Positions 1 to 6,024 of a DNA stretch of 6,046 nucleotides are shown here, in pieces. The DNA is taken from assembly GCA_021851535.1 (NCBI GenBank), contig JAJZDT010000119.1, forward strand, positions 1-6,046. Direction: 5' to 3'. Position 1 is the stretch's first letter, and each line of letters starts with the position of its first letter. A program made the translations under genes and the position numbers. The DNA comes from Microcaldota archaeon. GTDB lineage: Archaea; Micrarchaeota; Micrarchaeia; Micrarchaeales; Micrarchaeaceae. The notes beneath the pieces were generated by a model that worked only from the letters and a program-made list of their open reading frames with translations, ran no database searches and had not been told where the DNA came from.

Positions 1-1544
1 CCCGCATCTAGTATGAATATTGTTGCAACCTCAGGTATATCAAGTCCTTCACGCAATAGATTTATTCCAACAAGTATGTCAAATTCACATGCTCTTAGTT
101 GCCTAATTAGCTCTATACGCTGCAAGCTATCTATCTCACTATGCAAATATCTAACCCTAAGCCCCTCTTTTGCAAGATAATCTGTTAAATCCTCCGCCAT
201 TCTCTTTGTGAGTGTTGTGACTAAAACTCTATTATTATTTTTTATTGTCTCTTTTGACATTTTAATTAAGATACTCATCTGACCCTCTATTGGCAATACC
301 TCAACTATAGGATCTAAAAGTCCTGTTGGTCTAGTTATGAGTTCTACTGCTCCATTGCTCTTACTAAGTTCATACTCTCCAGGGGTTGCGGAAACAAAGA
401 GTGTCATATTCATTTTAGCTTCAAATTCCTCAAATTTAAGCGGTCTGTTATCAAATGCGCTAGGAAGCCTAAAACCAAAATCAACTAGATTCTTTTTTCT
501 TGCATAATCACCATTATACATAGCTCTAGATTGTGGTATCGTCTGGTGGCTTTCATCTATTATAAGTAAATAATCTTTTGGGAAATAATCAAGTAATACA
601 AATGGGGGTTCTCCAGGTTTTCTACCGTCAAAATGTCTGCTATAATTCTCAATTCCATTGCAGTATCCCATCTCATTTATCATTTCAAGATCATATTTAA
701 CTTTCTTTTCAATTCTTTGGGCCTCAAGCGGAGGTAGTTTTAATATCTGTTCGCGCATCTCCAATCTTATGCTCTCAAGCGCAGCTTTTTGTTTTTCCTC
801 CGGAACTACAAATTGTCTTGCTGGATATAACATCATATCATTAATCTTTCCTATAACGTCTCCTGTAAGTGGATTAATTTCTTTTATACTATGTATGGAA
901 TTATTCTCAATTTCGATGCGTATTATGTTATCCTCGTATGCTGGTATCACATCAATTACATTTCCACGAACTCTAAATCTTCCAGATTCTAATACTTTAT
1001 CATTTCTTTCGTATTGTATCTCGACTAGAGATCTTAAAATATTCTGCCTTAATGCCTTTGCCCCCACCTGTAATGAAATAGACATATTCTTAAAATCTGT
1101 CGGATCCCCAATTCCATATATGCAGCTTATACTTGCAACTACTATAGTATCTTTTCTGCTTACAAGACTTGAAACTGCATGTAATCTCATCTTTTCAATC
1201 TGCTCATTTACTGATGAATCCTTCTCTATATATGTATCTGTTGTTGGAATATAAGATTCTGGCTGGTAATAATCATAATATGATATAAAATATTCAACCC
1301 TATTATTCGGGAACATCTCTTTTAGTTCTGTATATAATTGTGCTGCAAGGGTTTTATTATGCGCAATTATTAGTGTCGGTTGTTGTAATTTTGATATAAT
1401 ATTTGCCATAACAAATGTCTTTCCACTCCCAGTTATCCCAAGCAATGTTTGTTTTTGGGACTTTTTGAATTTTGAAAGTATCTCATCTACTGCTACTAAC
1501 TGACCTGGAGATATTTTATAAGGAGATACAAGCTCAAAATCCAT
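1..1544 (-). CDS. uvrB: Excinuclease ABC subunit B (UvrB), 3' end beyond the window
   Basis: This is the DNA helicase-like damage-verification subunit of nucleotide excision repair; it receives DNA from UvrA and then recruits UvrC for incision. I translated 514 codons by hand with no stop. Visible motifs in order: a Q-motif-like glutamine at residue 15 (SPGQLVAV), Walker A GITGSGKT (36-43), the damage-probing beta-hairpin YYDYYQPESYIP (89-100), DESH (330-333), SATP (385-388), and helicase motif V/VI region NLLREGLDIPEV (495-506). The family is usually about 660-680 residues, so roughly 150 are missing: the final arginine-finger motif and the UVR domain that contacts UvrC. The ATG at 1544 puts MDFELVSPY where the family starts; there is no clear Shine-Dalgarno. 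One oddity is that the usual GDQP is replaced by PGQL, keeping only the glutamine. It sits 132 bases downstream of the peptidase gene, with its own TATA-like box. Identification is near certain. Confidence 0.97.
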   Translation of the reverse strand, partial: MDFELVSPYKISPGQLVAVDEILSKFKKSQKQTLLGITGSGKTFVMANIISKLQQPTLIIAHNKTLAAQLYTELKEMFPNNRVEYFISYYDYYQPESYIPTTDTYIEKDSSVNEQIEKMRLHAVSSLVSRKDTIVVASISCIYGIGDPTDFKNMSISLQVGAKALRQNILRSLVEIQYERNDKVLESGRFRVRGNVIDVIPAYEDNIIRIEIENNSIHSIKEINPLTGDVIGKINDMMLYPARQFVVPEEKQKAALESIRLEMREQILKLPPLEAQRIEKKVKYDLEMINEMGYCNGIENYSRHFDGRKPGEPPFVLLDYFPKDYLLIIDESHQTIPQSRAMYNGDYARKKNLVDFGFRLPSAFDNRPLKFEEFEAKMNMTLFVSATPGEYELSKSNGAVELITRPTGLLDPIVEVLPIEGQMSILIKMSKETIKNNNRVLVTTLTKRMAEDLTDYLAKEGLRVRYLHSEIDSLQRIELIRQLRACEFDILVGINLLREGLDIPEVATIFILDA

Positions 1545-1590
1545 ACATGCACCAAAAGTTAATACTTCTGTTAAGTTTTGTTTTTCAAGC

Positions 1591-1600
1591 TTTTATATGT
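1591..1600 (-). promoter_or_regulatory. TATA-like box, candidate uvrB promoter
   Basis: Read on the minus strand this is ACATATAAAA, centred about 50 bases before the uvrB ATG. A start site about 25 bases downstream would give a leader of about 25 bases. It is the best TATA box in the 132-base gap and suggests uvrB need not depend on the upstream operon, which has no obvious T-rich terminator. Called by eye in AT-rich DNA, so only moderately supported. Confidence 0.4.
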
Positions 1601-1676
1601 TGGTATTTGTTTGCATGTTGTATAGAGCTAATTATATGTGAATATACGTGTATTAATGTGGAATTTGTATATATTT

Positions 1677-2744
1677 TTAGTGCCCTGATATAAGAGCATG
1701 CATTAACTGTTCAAGGCGCATTAGATCTTTAATACTAATTGATTCCTTTGTAGTATGCGCATTTTTCACTCCATCACCCAAATTTATGCAGCACAGTCCT
1801 TTTGTGTTGAATATGTTTGCATCGCTGATTGCCCAACTGTTAATTAAATTAGGTGTTGTCCTAATGCTCAATGTGCTTTTAATCGCATGTGCAATTGTAG
1901 GATTGTTCTTAAGTACTTTATAACCATCATTTTCCCTAGCTATTTTAAGCCTGCCCGATAGTTTAAATTTGATTAATGTCTTTTTTAGTGCATCTTTCAA
2001 TTCTGCCTTATATAAAATTATATCTCTCTCACTAATGCTTCTCATTTCGCCTTCTATATTAACCGTTCCAGGTACTGCATTTCTCACACTGCCTATTTTC
2101 ACAACACCAATATTTGCTATCATGTTATTTGATACTATTCCTGTTTTTACTTTTTTTTGTAGCCATATAAACCCATCTATTGGATTATTTGCATCTTGAG
2201 GTTTTGAAGCATGAGCACCATTTCCTATAAGTGATATATCGAAACGTTCGTATGCTGGAGACGATAATACTATGGTCCCTATTTTAGAAACTGAATCAAA
2301 GCAAAAACCTTCTTTTGCATTTAAAAGATTATAATTAAACTTTATGGCGCCATAATTTCCACTTTCTTCAGATTTCGTAATAATTAGTTCTATGGGCCTA
2401 TGCTTTTTTCTACTTCTACTGATTTTTTGTGTCATGTTAATTATTGCTGCAATAGCTGCTTTGTTATCCGCACCTAAAATAGTTGTTCCATCTGAATGTA
2501 TCCGCCCATTACTAATAGATGGTTTTACGTTATTACATGGCTCTACGTTATCCATATGAGCACATAGAAATAATGGTGTGCCAACACCATCAATTTGCGC
2601 GTATATATTCCCGAAATTATCCTCTACTGCATTGGTATATTTATCTATCTCGGATAACACAAGCTCTTTTACACCATCCTCTCTTCCAGGTGGCGAATAC
2701 TCCCTAACTAAACGAATAAATATATCAATTAAACTATTTGGCAT
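1677..2744 (-). CDS. M20-family metallopeptidase, PepT-like (probable tripeptide aminopeptidase)
   Basis: This is a predicted cytoplasmic di-zinc aminopeptidase of 355 residues, with no signal peptide or membrane segment. The M20 active site is complete: HMD (His63, Asp65), the bridging aspartate in GADNKAAIAA (Asp93), the general base and metal ligand pair SEESG (Glu126, Glu127), Asp150 in CFDS, and His330 in NAHTT. GAHAS (176-180) begins the lid/dimerisation domain inserted between the catalytic halves. The stretch DGTTILGADNKA (85-96) is typical of PepT and PepT-like enzymes, which trim small peptides; true PepT is longer (about 410). The gene begins 16 bases after the 271-residue gene, probably as one transcript, without a good Shine-Dalgarno. 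[LysW]-lysine hydrolase LysK is also M20, but the PepT-type signature and the neighbouring lysA make that unlikely. Family assignment is firm; the substrate is inferred. Confidence 0.9.
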   Translation of the reverse strand: MPNSLIDIFIRLVREYSPPGREDGVKELVLSEIDKYTNAVEDNFGNIYAQIDGVGTPLFLCAHMDNVEPCNNVKPSISNGRIHSDGTTILGADNKAAIAAIINMTQKISRSRKKHRPIELIITKSEESGNYGAIKFNYNLLNAKEGFCFDSVSKIGTIVLSSPAYERFDISLIGNGAHASKPQDANNPIDGFIWLQKKVKTGIVSNNMIANIGVVKIGSVRNAVPGTVNIEGEMRSISERDIILYKAELKDALKKTLIKFKLSGRLKIARENDGYKVLKNNPTIAHAIKSTLSIRTTPNLINSWAISDANIFNTKGLCCINLGDGVKNAHTTKESISIKDLMRLEQLMHALISGH

Positions 2745-2760
2745 ATAATCAACAATATTT

Positions 2761-3576
2761 TTAATAATGTAAAGCCTTTTTTAGACGTGATATTACTTCC
2801 TGTTGGGCATCTAATTTATTTTCCATACGCAGCAGGGGCCTGACATGTCTACTTATTTTTTGCTCCATTAAATTTGCAAGCATTATGTCTGATATGTACA
2901 TAAAGCACTTAGTGCCAAGGTGCACAAAGTATCCAAAATCAGATCTATTATACTCTTTTATTGCCGGATCTGTTATCTGTACTCTATATTTACACTCATT
3001 ACAAATCCCAAACCCTGTACCACTTGGTTTTGTACAGGTACATGTAAAAGGCGCTATTATCGGGAGCTCATTATGAGATACTATCTTATAATTCTTAAAT
3101 CCCTCTTCTAAAGATACTCTCTTAATCGCTGATATAAACCTTGCATTTTTCGAGGTACTTAACAATAGTGTGTTCATGTGACTATCTATATGTTTAATTA
3201 ATACTCTAAGCATATCCTCAGAGTAGTGATTCCCCCTAAGATTTACGTCAACTACTGCGCTTCCTATTTCCATGATGTTTCCAATATCCTCAGGAAGTCC
3301 AAGCTCTTTACTTTTTGAACTATACAACAGAGGTAACAGTCTTACAAATCCATTATCGTTTCCATCATCAGATCTTAAGACTACAGCAAGACCAGAATTA
3401 TAACTTTCACGCATTTTATTTGATGATATCGGAAGCAGATTTTTTTCATTACTTGCAATTAACTCTAATCTTTCAAAATTTATTTCATCTCCAAGTACGT
3501 GATCTTTAGTCAATATTGTTGCGCGGCCATTACTAGTTGCTATTCCATTTCCAAAGTTCATTAGTGTAATTTTCAT
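2761..3576 (-). CDS. Unrecognised protein of 271 residues with a C-x-C / C-x2-C cluster
   Basis: I do not recognise a family. The protein is soluble-looking, with no signal peptide or membrane helix. Residues 1-175 are mixed alpha/beta in appearance with no nucleotide-binding loop I can identify. Residues 179-195 hold C-x-C-x10-C-x2-C (Cys179, 181, 192, 195), a spacing compatible with a zinc ribbon or knuckle, and Cys224 is a lone fifth cysteine. Residues 236-270 are rich in Leu, Arg, Lys and Glu and look helical, possibly a short coiled coil. The start at 3576 is well supported: AAGGAGTG lies 5 bases upstream, the best Shine-Dalgarno in the window. The preceding TAA abuts the ATG with no gap, suggesting translational coupling to a small upstream frame. 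The PepT-like peptidase follows after 16 bases, so a shared transcript is likely. Function is unknown; zinc binding is inferred only from cysteine spacing. Confidence 0.85.
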   Translation of the reverse strand: MKITLMNFGNGIATSNGRATILTKDHVLGDEINFERLELIASNEKNLLPISSNKMRESYNSGLAVVLRSDDGNDNGFVRLLPLLYSSKSKELGLPEDIGNIMEIGSAVVDVNLRGNHYSEDMLRVLIKHIDSHMNTLLLSTSKNARFISAIKRVSLEEGFKNYKIVSHNELPIIAPFTCTCTKPSGTGFGICNECKYRVQITDPAIKEYNRSDFGYFVHLGTKCFMYISDIMLANLMEQKISRHVRPLLRMENKLDAQQEVISRLKKALHY

Positions 3577-3753
3577 TTACTCACTCCTTTTAATTTTTAA
3601 TTTGTCATAAAACGAAGTTTTTGGGAGCTCTTTATTTCTTTTTGCCATTTCACATATATTCTGGAACTACCTATTTTTATAATTAAATTTAATATTTCTA
3701 TTATATGAGGTTGCTACTGCAATTATACCTCTAGATAACCTTTCAATGTTCAT
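3577..3753 (-). CDS. Possible small ORF of 58 codons with one in-frame TAG, abutting the next gene
   Basis: On the minus strand an ATG at 3753 opens 28 codons (MNIERLSRGIIAVATS...), reaches TAG at 3669-3667, and continues in the same frame for 29 codons to TAA at 3579-3577, directly touching the ATG at 3576. A second in-frame ATG at 3648 would give an independent 23-residue peptide (MAKRNKELPKTSFYD...). A TATA box about 23 bases before the first ATG would fit a nearly leaderless transcript. Codons resemble those of neighbouring genes (AGA, AGG, ATA). Alternatives: TAG read as an amino acid (pyrrolysine in some archaea), a leader peptide plus a coupled mini-ORF, a small gene broken by a CAG-to-TAG type change, or chance openness in AT-rich DNA. 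I recognise no family. The abutting stop and in-frame continuation are seen; translation is inferred. Confidence 0.35.
3582..3589 (-). promoter_or_regulatory. Strong Shine-Dalgarno for the 271-residue gene
   Basis: The minus strand reads AAGGAGTG, ending 5 bases before the ATG at 3576. It overlaps the last codons of the small upstream frame, so ribosomes finishing that frame would stop on top of the next start. It fixes the 3576 start and contrasts with the weak or absent sites of lysA, the regulator and uvrB. Confidence 0.7.
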
Positions 3754-3770
3754 AAAACTGCTAATATATT

Positions 3771-3792
3771 ATTTATAAACCATATATTTATG
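3771..3792 (-). promoter_or_regulatory. TATA-box region, candidate promoter of the 271-residue protein/peptidase operon
   Basis: The minus strand contains two overlapping TATA candidates, CATAAATATATGG (3792-3780) and GTTTATAAAT (3780-3771). With a start about 25 bases downstream, the first gives a leader of about 7 bases before the small-frame ATG at 3753 and the second a leaderless message. The Lrp-like palindrome begins immediately upstream. The assignment is positional and by eye. Confidence 0.4.
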
Positions 3793-3795
3793 TTT

Positions 3796-3822
3796 TTCGT
3801 ACTAATATTACGAATTTCGTAA
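3796..3822. promoter_or_regulatory. Candidate Lrp/AsnC-family operator: 15-bp palindrome plus a third half-site
   Basis: TTACGAATTTCGTAA at 3808-3822 is a perfect palindrome with 7-bp arms around one base. A further half-site TTCGTA (3796-3801) lies exactly 20 bp before the TTCGTA at 3816, and pairs with TACGAA (3809-3814) as a second inverted repeat. The core ACGAATTTCGT differs at one base from that of GGACGATTTTCGTCC, which I recall as the site bound by the Methanocaldococcus Lrp-family activator Ptr2. The 20-bp spacing would put dimers on one face of the helix. It lies just upstream of the TATA region of the next operon and about 60 bases beyond the stop of the Lrp-like gene. Activation from upstream of the TATA box would resemble Ptr2. 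Binding is inferred. Confidence 0.5.
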
Positions 3823-3828
3823 AGTACA

Positions 3829-3860
3829 AAAATAAAGCAATTAAGAAATAAATAATTGGA
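3829..3860 (-). terminator. T-rich tract after the regulator gene, possible archaeal terminator
   Basis: Minus-strand sequence 20-50 bases beyond the regulator's stop is T-rich, with short runs separated by single other bases and ending in ATTTTTG. Archaeal RNA polymerase terminates at T-rich non-template tracts without needing a hairpin. No strong stem is visible. It would end the lysA-regulator transcript before the candidate operator. Confidence 0.3.
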
Positions 3861-3879
3861 AATTTTAGCATATATAAAA

Positions 3880-4272
3880 TTATTTTAGCACTAGAAAAGT
3901 ATCTGTATCAATTATATCTGGAATTTTTCTGATCCTCTCTACAGTACTATTTATGTTTTTTATTTCATTTGATTCTATAAAGCAAATAATGTCCTGTTTT
4001 CCAGAAACTTCATATACAGAATTTATTCCAAAATTCTTTATTAAATTTGCAATTTTAGTTGTGGGCGTTTTAACAGCAACTTTTATCATAACTATTGCTT
4101 TAATCTCTCTTTTATAATCTATTGTAAAACGAAGAAAATCGGTATCAACCATTTTTTTGATCCTGAATCTTACAGCACCTTCACTTATATTTAATCTATT
4201 TGCTATTTCTACAAAAGTAATCCTACTATTAATTTTAAGTATATTAAGTATCTGCTCGTCTAATTTATCCAT
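3880..4272 (-). CDS. Lrp/AsnC-family transcriptional regulator, LysM-like
   Basis: This 130-residue DNA-binding regulator has an N-terminal winged helix-turn-helix and a C-terminal RAM effector domain. The HTH is seen at about residues 4-45: helix 2 around TFVEIANRL (19-27), then the recognition helix SEGAVRFRIKKMVD (30-43). RFTIDYKREIKAIVMIKV (48-65) and VYEVSGKQDIICFIES (87-102) resemble Sulfolobus LysM, a lysine-responsive regulator of lysine biosynthesis genes. The GKQDI turn (91-95) lies where RAM domains bind amino acids between subunits. The start is 2 bases after the lysA stop, so co-transcription and probably translational coupling are expected; the ribosome site is weak. Compared with LysM as I remember it, the wing before RFTIDY looks about one residue short. 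Family is firm; lysine as effector is inferred from similarity and from lysA. Confidence 0.92.
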   Translation of the reverse strand: MDKLDEQILNILKINSRITFVEIANRLNISEGAVRFRIKKMVDTDFLRFTIDYKREIKAIVMIKVAVKTPTTKIANLIKNFGINSVYEVSGKQDIICFIESNEIKNINSTVERIRKIPDIIDTDTFLVLK

Positions 4273-4274
4273 AT

Positions 4275-5552
4275 TTATACCATGTTTTTATACTCTGAAC
4301 CATCAAAGTTAAATGTTGCAAAATAATCTTTAATCGTTTCAGACCTTCTTATTAATTTAATATTACTATTTGTTTGTTTCAATAACTCTGCGCTTCTTAA
4401 TTTTCCATTATAATTAAAACCCATTGCATAACCATGTGCTCCTGAATTATGTATTGCAAGAATATCCCCAATTTCTATTTTTGGCAGCATGCGGTCTATA
4501 GCAAATTTATCATTATTTTCACATAAGGATCCAACGATGTCATATTTAAATTCATTTGGCGCATTCTCCTTTCCAAGAACTGTTATATGGTGGTATGCAC
4601 CATACATTCCAGGACGCATAAGATTTGCCATGCTTGCATCTACACCAATATATTCTTTGTAAATATGCTTTTCATGTATGGCAGTAGTTATAAGATACCC
4701 AAAAGGTCCAGTAATCATCCTTCCATTTTCCATAAATATCTTTAAAGGAGAAAGATTGTTTTTTTGAATTTTTTCTTCATATAAATCTTTAACTTTTTTA
4801 GACACAATGCTTAAATCCACAGGATTTTGATTTGGTTTGTATGGTATCCCTATTCCACCACCTAAATTTATAAATTCGATTTTTATTCCAAATTTTTTAT
4901 ATATTTCAAATACTAAGTCAAAAAGCATATCAGCAGTCTCTACAAAAGCGTTAGGATTAAGTTCATTCGAAGCTATCATGGTATGAAGCCCAAATCTTTT
5001 AACGCCTTTTGCTGTCATTATCCTATATGCTTCAAAAAGTTGTTCTTTTGTGAGTCCATATTTTGCACTCTCTGGATTGCCTATAACATTTCCCTCATTT
5101 GTTTTTCTTAGAGGTCCGGGGTTATATCTAAAACATATAAGAGAAGGTATAGTTGCATTATCCTCAAGGAATTTAATATGTGTAATATCATCAAGATTTA
5201 TTATCGCTCCAAGTTCTAATGCCTTTTTGTATTCTTCAATTTGTGTATTATTTGAAGTAAACATTATATTCTCTCCACCAAGACCAACCTTTTCTGCAAG
5301 GATTAGCTCAGGTAGTGAACTACAATCAGCACCACAACCATTTTCTTTTAGTATATTAATTATGTAAGGGTTTGGGCATGCTTTTACAGCAAAATAATTT
5401 TTAAATTTATAAATCCATGAGAAATTTTCATAAAAAGATTTCACATTTTCTATTATACCTCGTTCATCATATATATGAAAAGGTGTGGGATATTTTTCTT
5501 TGATTTTTTCTATTTCTTTTTTATTAAAAAAAAGTTCGCTATTTTTGTTCAT
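4275..5552 (-). CDS. lysA: Diaminopimelate decarboxylase (LysA)
   Basis: This cytoplasmic PLP enzyme (fold-type III, alanine-racemase-like barrel plus beta domain) converts meso-diaminopimelate to L-lysine and CO2, the last step of the diaminopimelate pathway. At 425 residues it has the usual length. Visible landmarks: PLP-binding Lys57 in YFAVKACPN, His190 in LHTMIASNELN, the phosphate-binding glycines in NLGGGIGIPY (229-238), ENGR (275-278) where the family commonly has EPGR, VDASMANLMRPGMYGAYH (304-321), the catalytic Cys344 in GSLCENNDKFA, and GAHGYAMGFNYNGKLRSAELL (371-391). The SNELNP variant after the active-site histidine marks a subgroup distinct from the classic HIGSQ form. Other group IV decarboxylases share the fold, but the CEN/CES-type cysteine motif and the LysM-like neighbour favour diaminopimelate. 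The ATG at 5552 is the natural start; a TATA box lies about 33 bases upstream. It forms a two-gene unit with the regulator. Confidence 0.93.
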   Translation of the reverse strand: MNKNSELFFNKKEIEKIKEKYPTPFHIYDERGIIENVKSFYENFSWIYKFKNYFAVKACPNPYIINILKENGCGADCSSLPELILAEKVGLGGENIMFTSNNTQIEEYKKALELGAIINLDDITHIKFLEDNATIPSLICFRYNPGPLRKTNEGNVIGNPESAKYGLTKEQLFEAYRIMTAKGVKRFGLHTMIASNELNPNAFVETADMLFDLVFEIYKKFGIKIEFINLGGGIGIPYKPNQNPVDLSIVSKKVKDLYEEKIQKNNLSPLKIFMENGRMITGPFGYLITTAIHEKHIYKEYIGVDASMANLMRPGMYGAYHHITVLGKENAPNEFKYDIVGSLCENNDKFAIDRMLPKIEIGDILAIHNSGAHGYAMGFNYNGKLRSAELLKQTNSNIKLIRRSETIKDYFATFNFDGSEYKNMV

Positions 5553-5578
5553 TTAACCACTAAATCCTAGGTTATTTG

Positions 5579-5590
5579 TAATATATATTA
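5579..5590 (-). promoter_or_regulatory. TATA-like box, candidate lysA promoter
   Basis: TAATATATATTA, itself palindromic, is centred about 33 bases before the lysA ATG, predicting a leader of under 10 bases. The 159-base gap contains no copy of the ACGAA/TTCGT half-site found at 3796-3822, so if the regulator controls lysA it does so through a different or weaker site. Confidence 0.4.
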
Positions 5591-5680
5591 TTTTAATAGT
5601 GTTATTTTATATTATAATCGTTTATTTTAAAGTAGGCAAATCAATTAAAAATTAGTTATATATTGATAAAAATATTCCAT

Positions 5681-5708
5681 AAAAAAATTAAAGAACTGGC
5701 ATGTGCCA
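5681..5708 (-). terminator. Hairpin plus T-run after the Cys-tailed gene
   Basis: On the minus strand, 3 bases past the stop, TGGCACATGCCA can form a short stem (TGGCA/TGCCA, tight loop). Nine bases later comes a run of seven T (5687-5681). This would end the small Cys-rich gene's transcript before lysA, which has its own promoter. The stem is short, so the T-run may be the main signal. Confidence 0.4.
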
Positions 5709-5711
5709 ATT

Positions 5712-5951
5712 TTATTCTTTTCCGCAATTGCAATCTTTGTTTCCGCAACCACATGATGATTCTTCCTGGCAACTTCCACCACAACCACAGCTATTTGTAG
5801 AGTCCATTTGTTTAAATATTGATTTTTGGCCCATCATATATCCTTTAATGAATGCACGGAGTTCATTTTCGCTCATAGCGTTTAAAAGTTCCTCTTTCCT
5901 CTTCCACATTTCCATTTTTTTTGAATGAAAATCCATTTTTTCGTCATTCAT
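5712..5951 (-). CDS. Small protein with a metallothionein-like Cys-rich tail (79 residues)
   Basis: I do not recognise a family. Residues 1-52 are charged, probably helical and unusually Met-rich (8 Met, including Met39-Met40). Residues 55-76 hold seven cysteines in three C-x-C pairs (55/57, 67/69, 74/76) plus Cys61, spaced by Gly, Ser, Asn and acidic residues. Such CxC clusters bind thiophilic metals in metallothioneins and metallochaperones, so metal storage, sensing or delivery is plausible but unproven. The charged composition favours this strand over the open frame opposite. No signal peptide or membrane segment is visible. ATG at 5951 has TATA-like sequence 20-30 bases upstream and no Shine-Dalgarno, consistent with a short or leaderless message. 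It appears monocistronic, with a terminator-like element just after the stop. Confidence 0.75.
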   Translation of the reverse strand: MNDEKMDFHSKKMEMWKRKEELLNAMSENELRAFIKGYMMGQKSIFKQMDSTNSCGCGGSCQEESSCGCGNKDCNCGKE

Positions 5952-5967
5952 ACTATCATCATTAGAT

Positions 5968-5986
5968 TATAAACAGGTTAAATATT
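5968..5986 (-). promoter_or_regulatory. TATA-like region, candidate promoter of the Cys-tailed gene
   Basis: The minus strand carries AAATATTTAA about 30 bases, then GTTTATAAT about 20 bases, before the ATG at 5951. Either could place the transcription start at or just before the ATG. AT-richness makes the choice uncertain. Confidence 0.35.
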
Positions 5987-6012
5987 TACACATATCCATA
6001 CAATTAGCATCA

Positions 6013-6024
6013 TTTATATAAAAG
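6013..6024 (+). promoter_or_regulatory. Possible divergent TATA box at the right edge
   Basis: TTTATATAAAAG is the most canonical TATA box in the window when read on the plus strand, and would start transcription around 6040-6046, just as the sequence ends with GGGACTAT. A rightward gene may begin beyond the edge. The same bases also read TTTATATAAATG on the minus strand, so direction is undecided. Confidence 0.25.

Noticed and set aside
658..1254. Open plus-strand frame of 198 codons
   Set aside because: It lies wholly opposite uvrB, whose motifs are intact in the minus frame; the plus frame gives low-complexity Ser/Ile/Phe-rich sequence typical of an antisense shadow.
1472..1693. Plus-strand frame of 73 codons rich in hydrophobic residues
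   Set aside because: It overlaps the start of uvrB and the end of the peptidase gene, crosses the uvrB promoter and has no ribosome site; the hydrophobicity comes from T-rich DNA.
1677..2744. [LysW]-lysine hydrolase LysK as the identity of the M20 protein
   Set aside because: Size would fit and lysine genes are near, but DGTTILGADNKA is the PepT-type signature, and lysA indicates the diaminopimelate route, which does not need LysK.
3609..3621. AAAAC-GAA-GTTTT inverted repeat as an extra operator or hairpin
   Set aside because: A five-base mostly A-T stem with a three-base loop inside a possible coding frame; it lacks the ACGAA/TTCGT arms of the nearby palindrome and is expected by chance at this base composition.
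5050..5367. Plus-strand frame of 105 codons
   Set aside because: It is antisense to the PLP-lysine and substrate-binding part of lysA, with no family resemblance or start signal.
5571..5711. Small ORFs or a riboswitch (lysine type) in the gap before lysA
   Set aside because: The longest sensible frame is about 11 codons, the predicted leader is under 10 bases, and the gap lacks the G/C-containing paired segments a lysine riboswitch would need.
5701..5928. Plus-strand frame opposite the Cys-tailed gene
   Set aside because: Only one of the two can be the main gene; the minus frame has charged composition, patterned CxC pairs and a promoter, while the plus frame reads as Ser/Phe/Gln-rich shadow.
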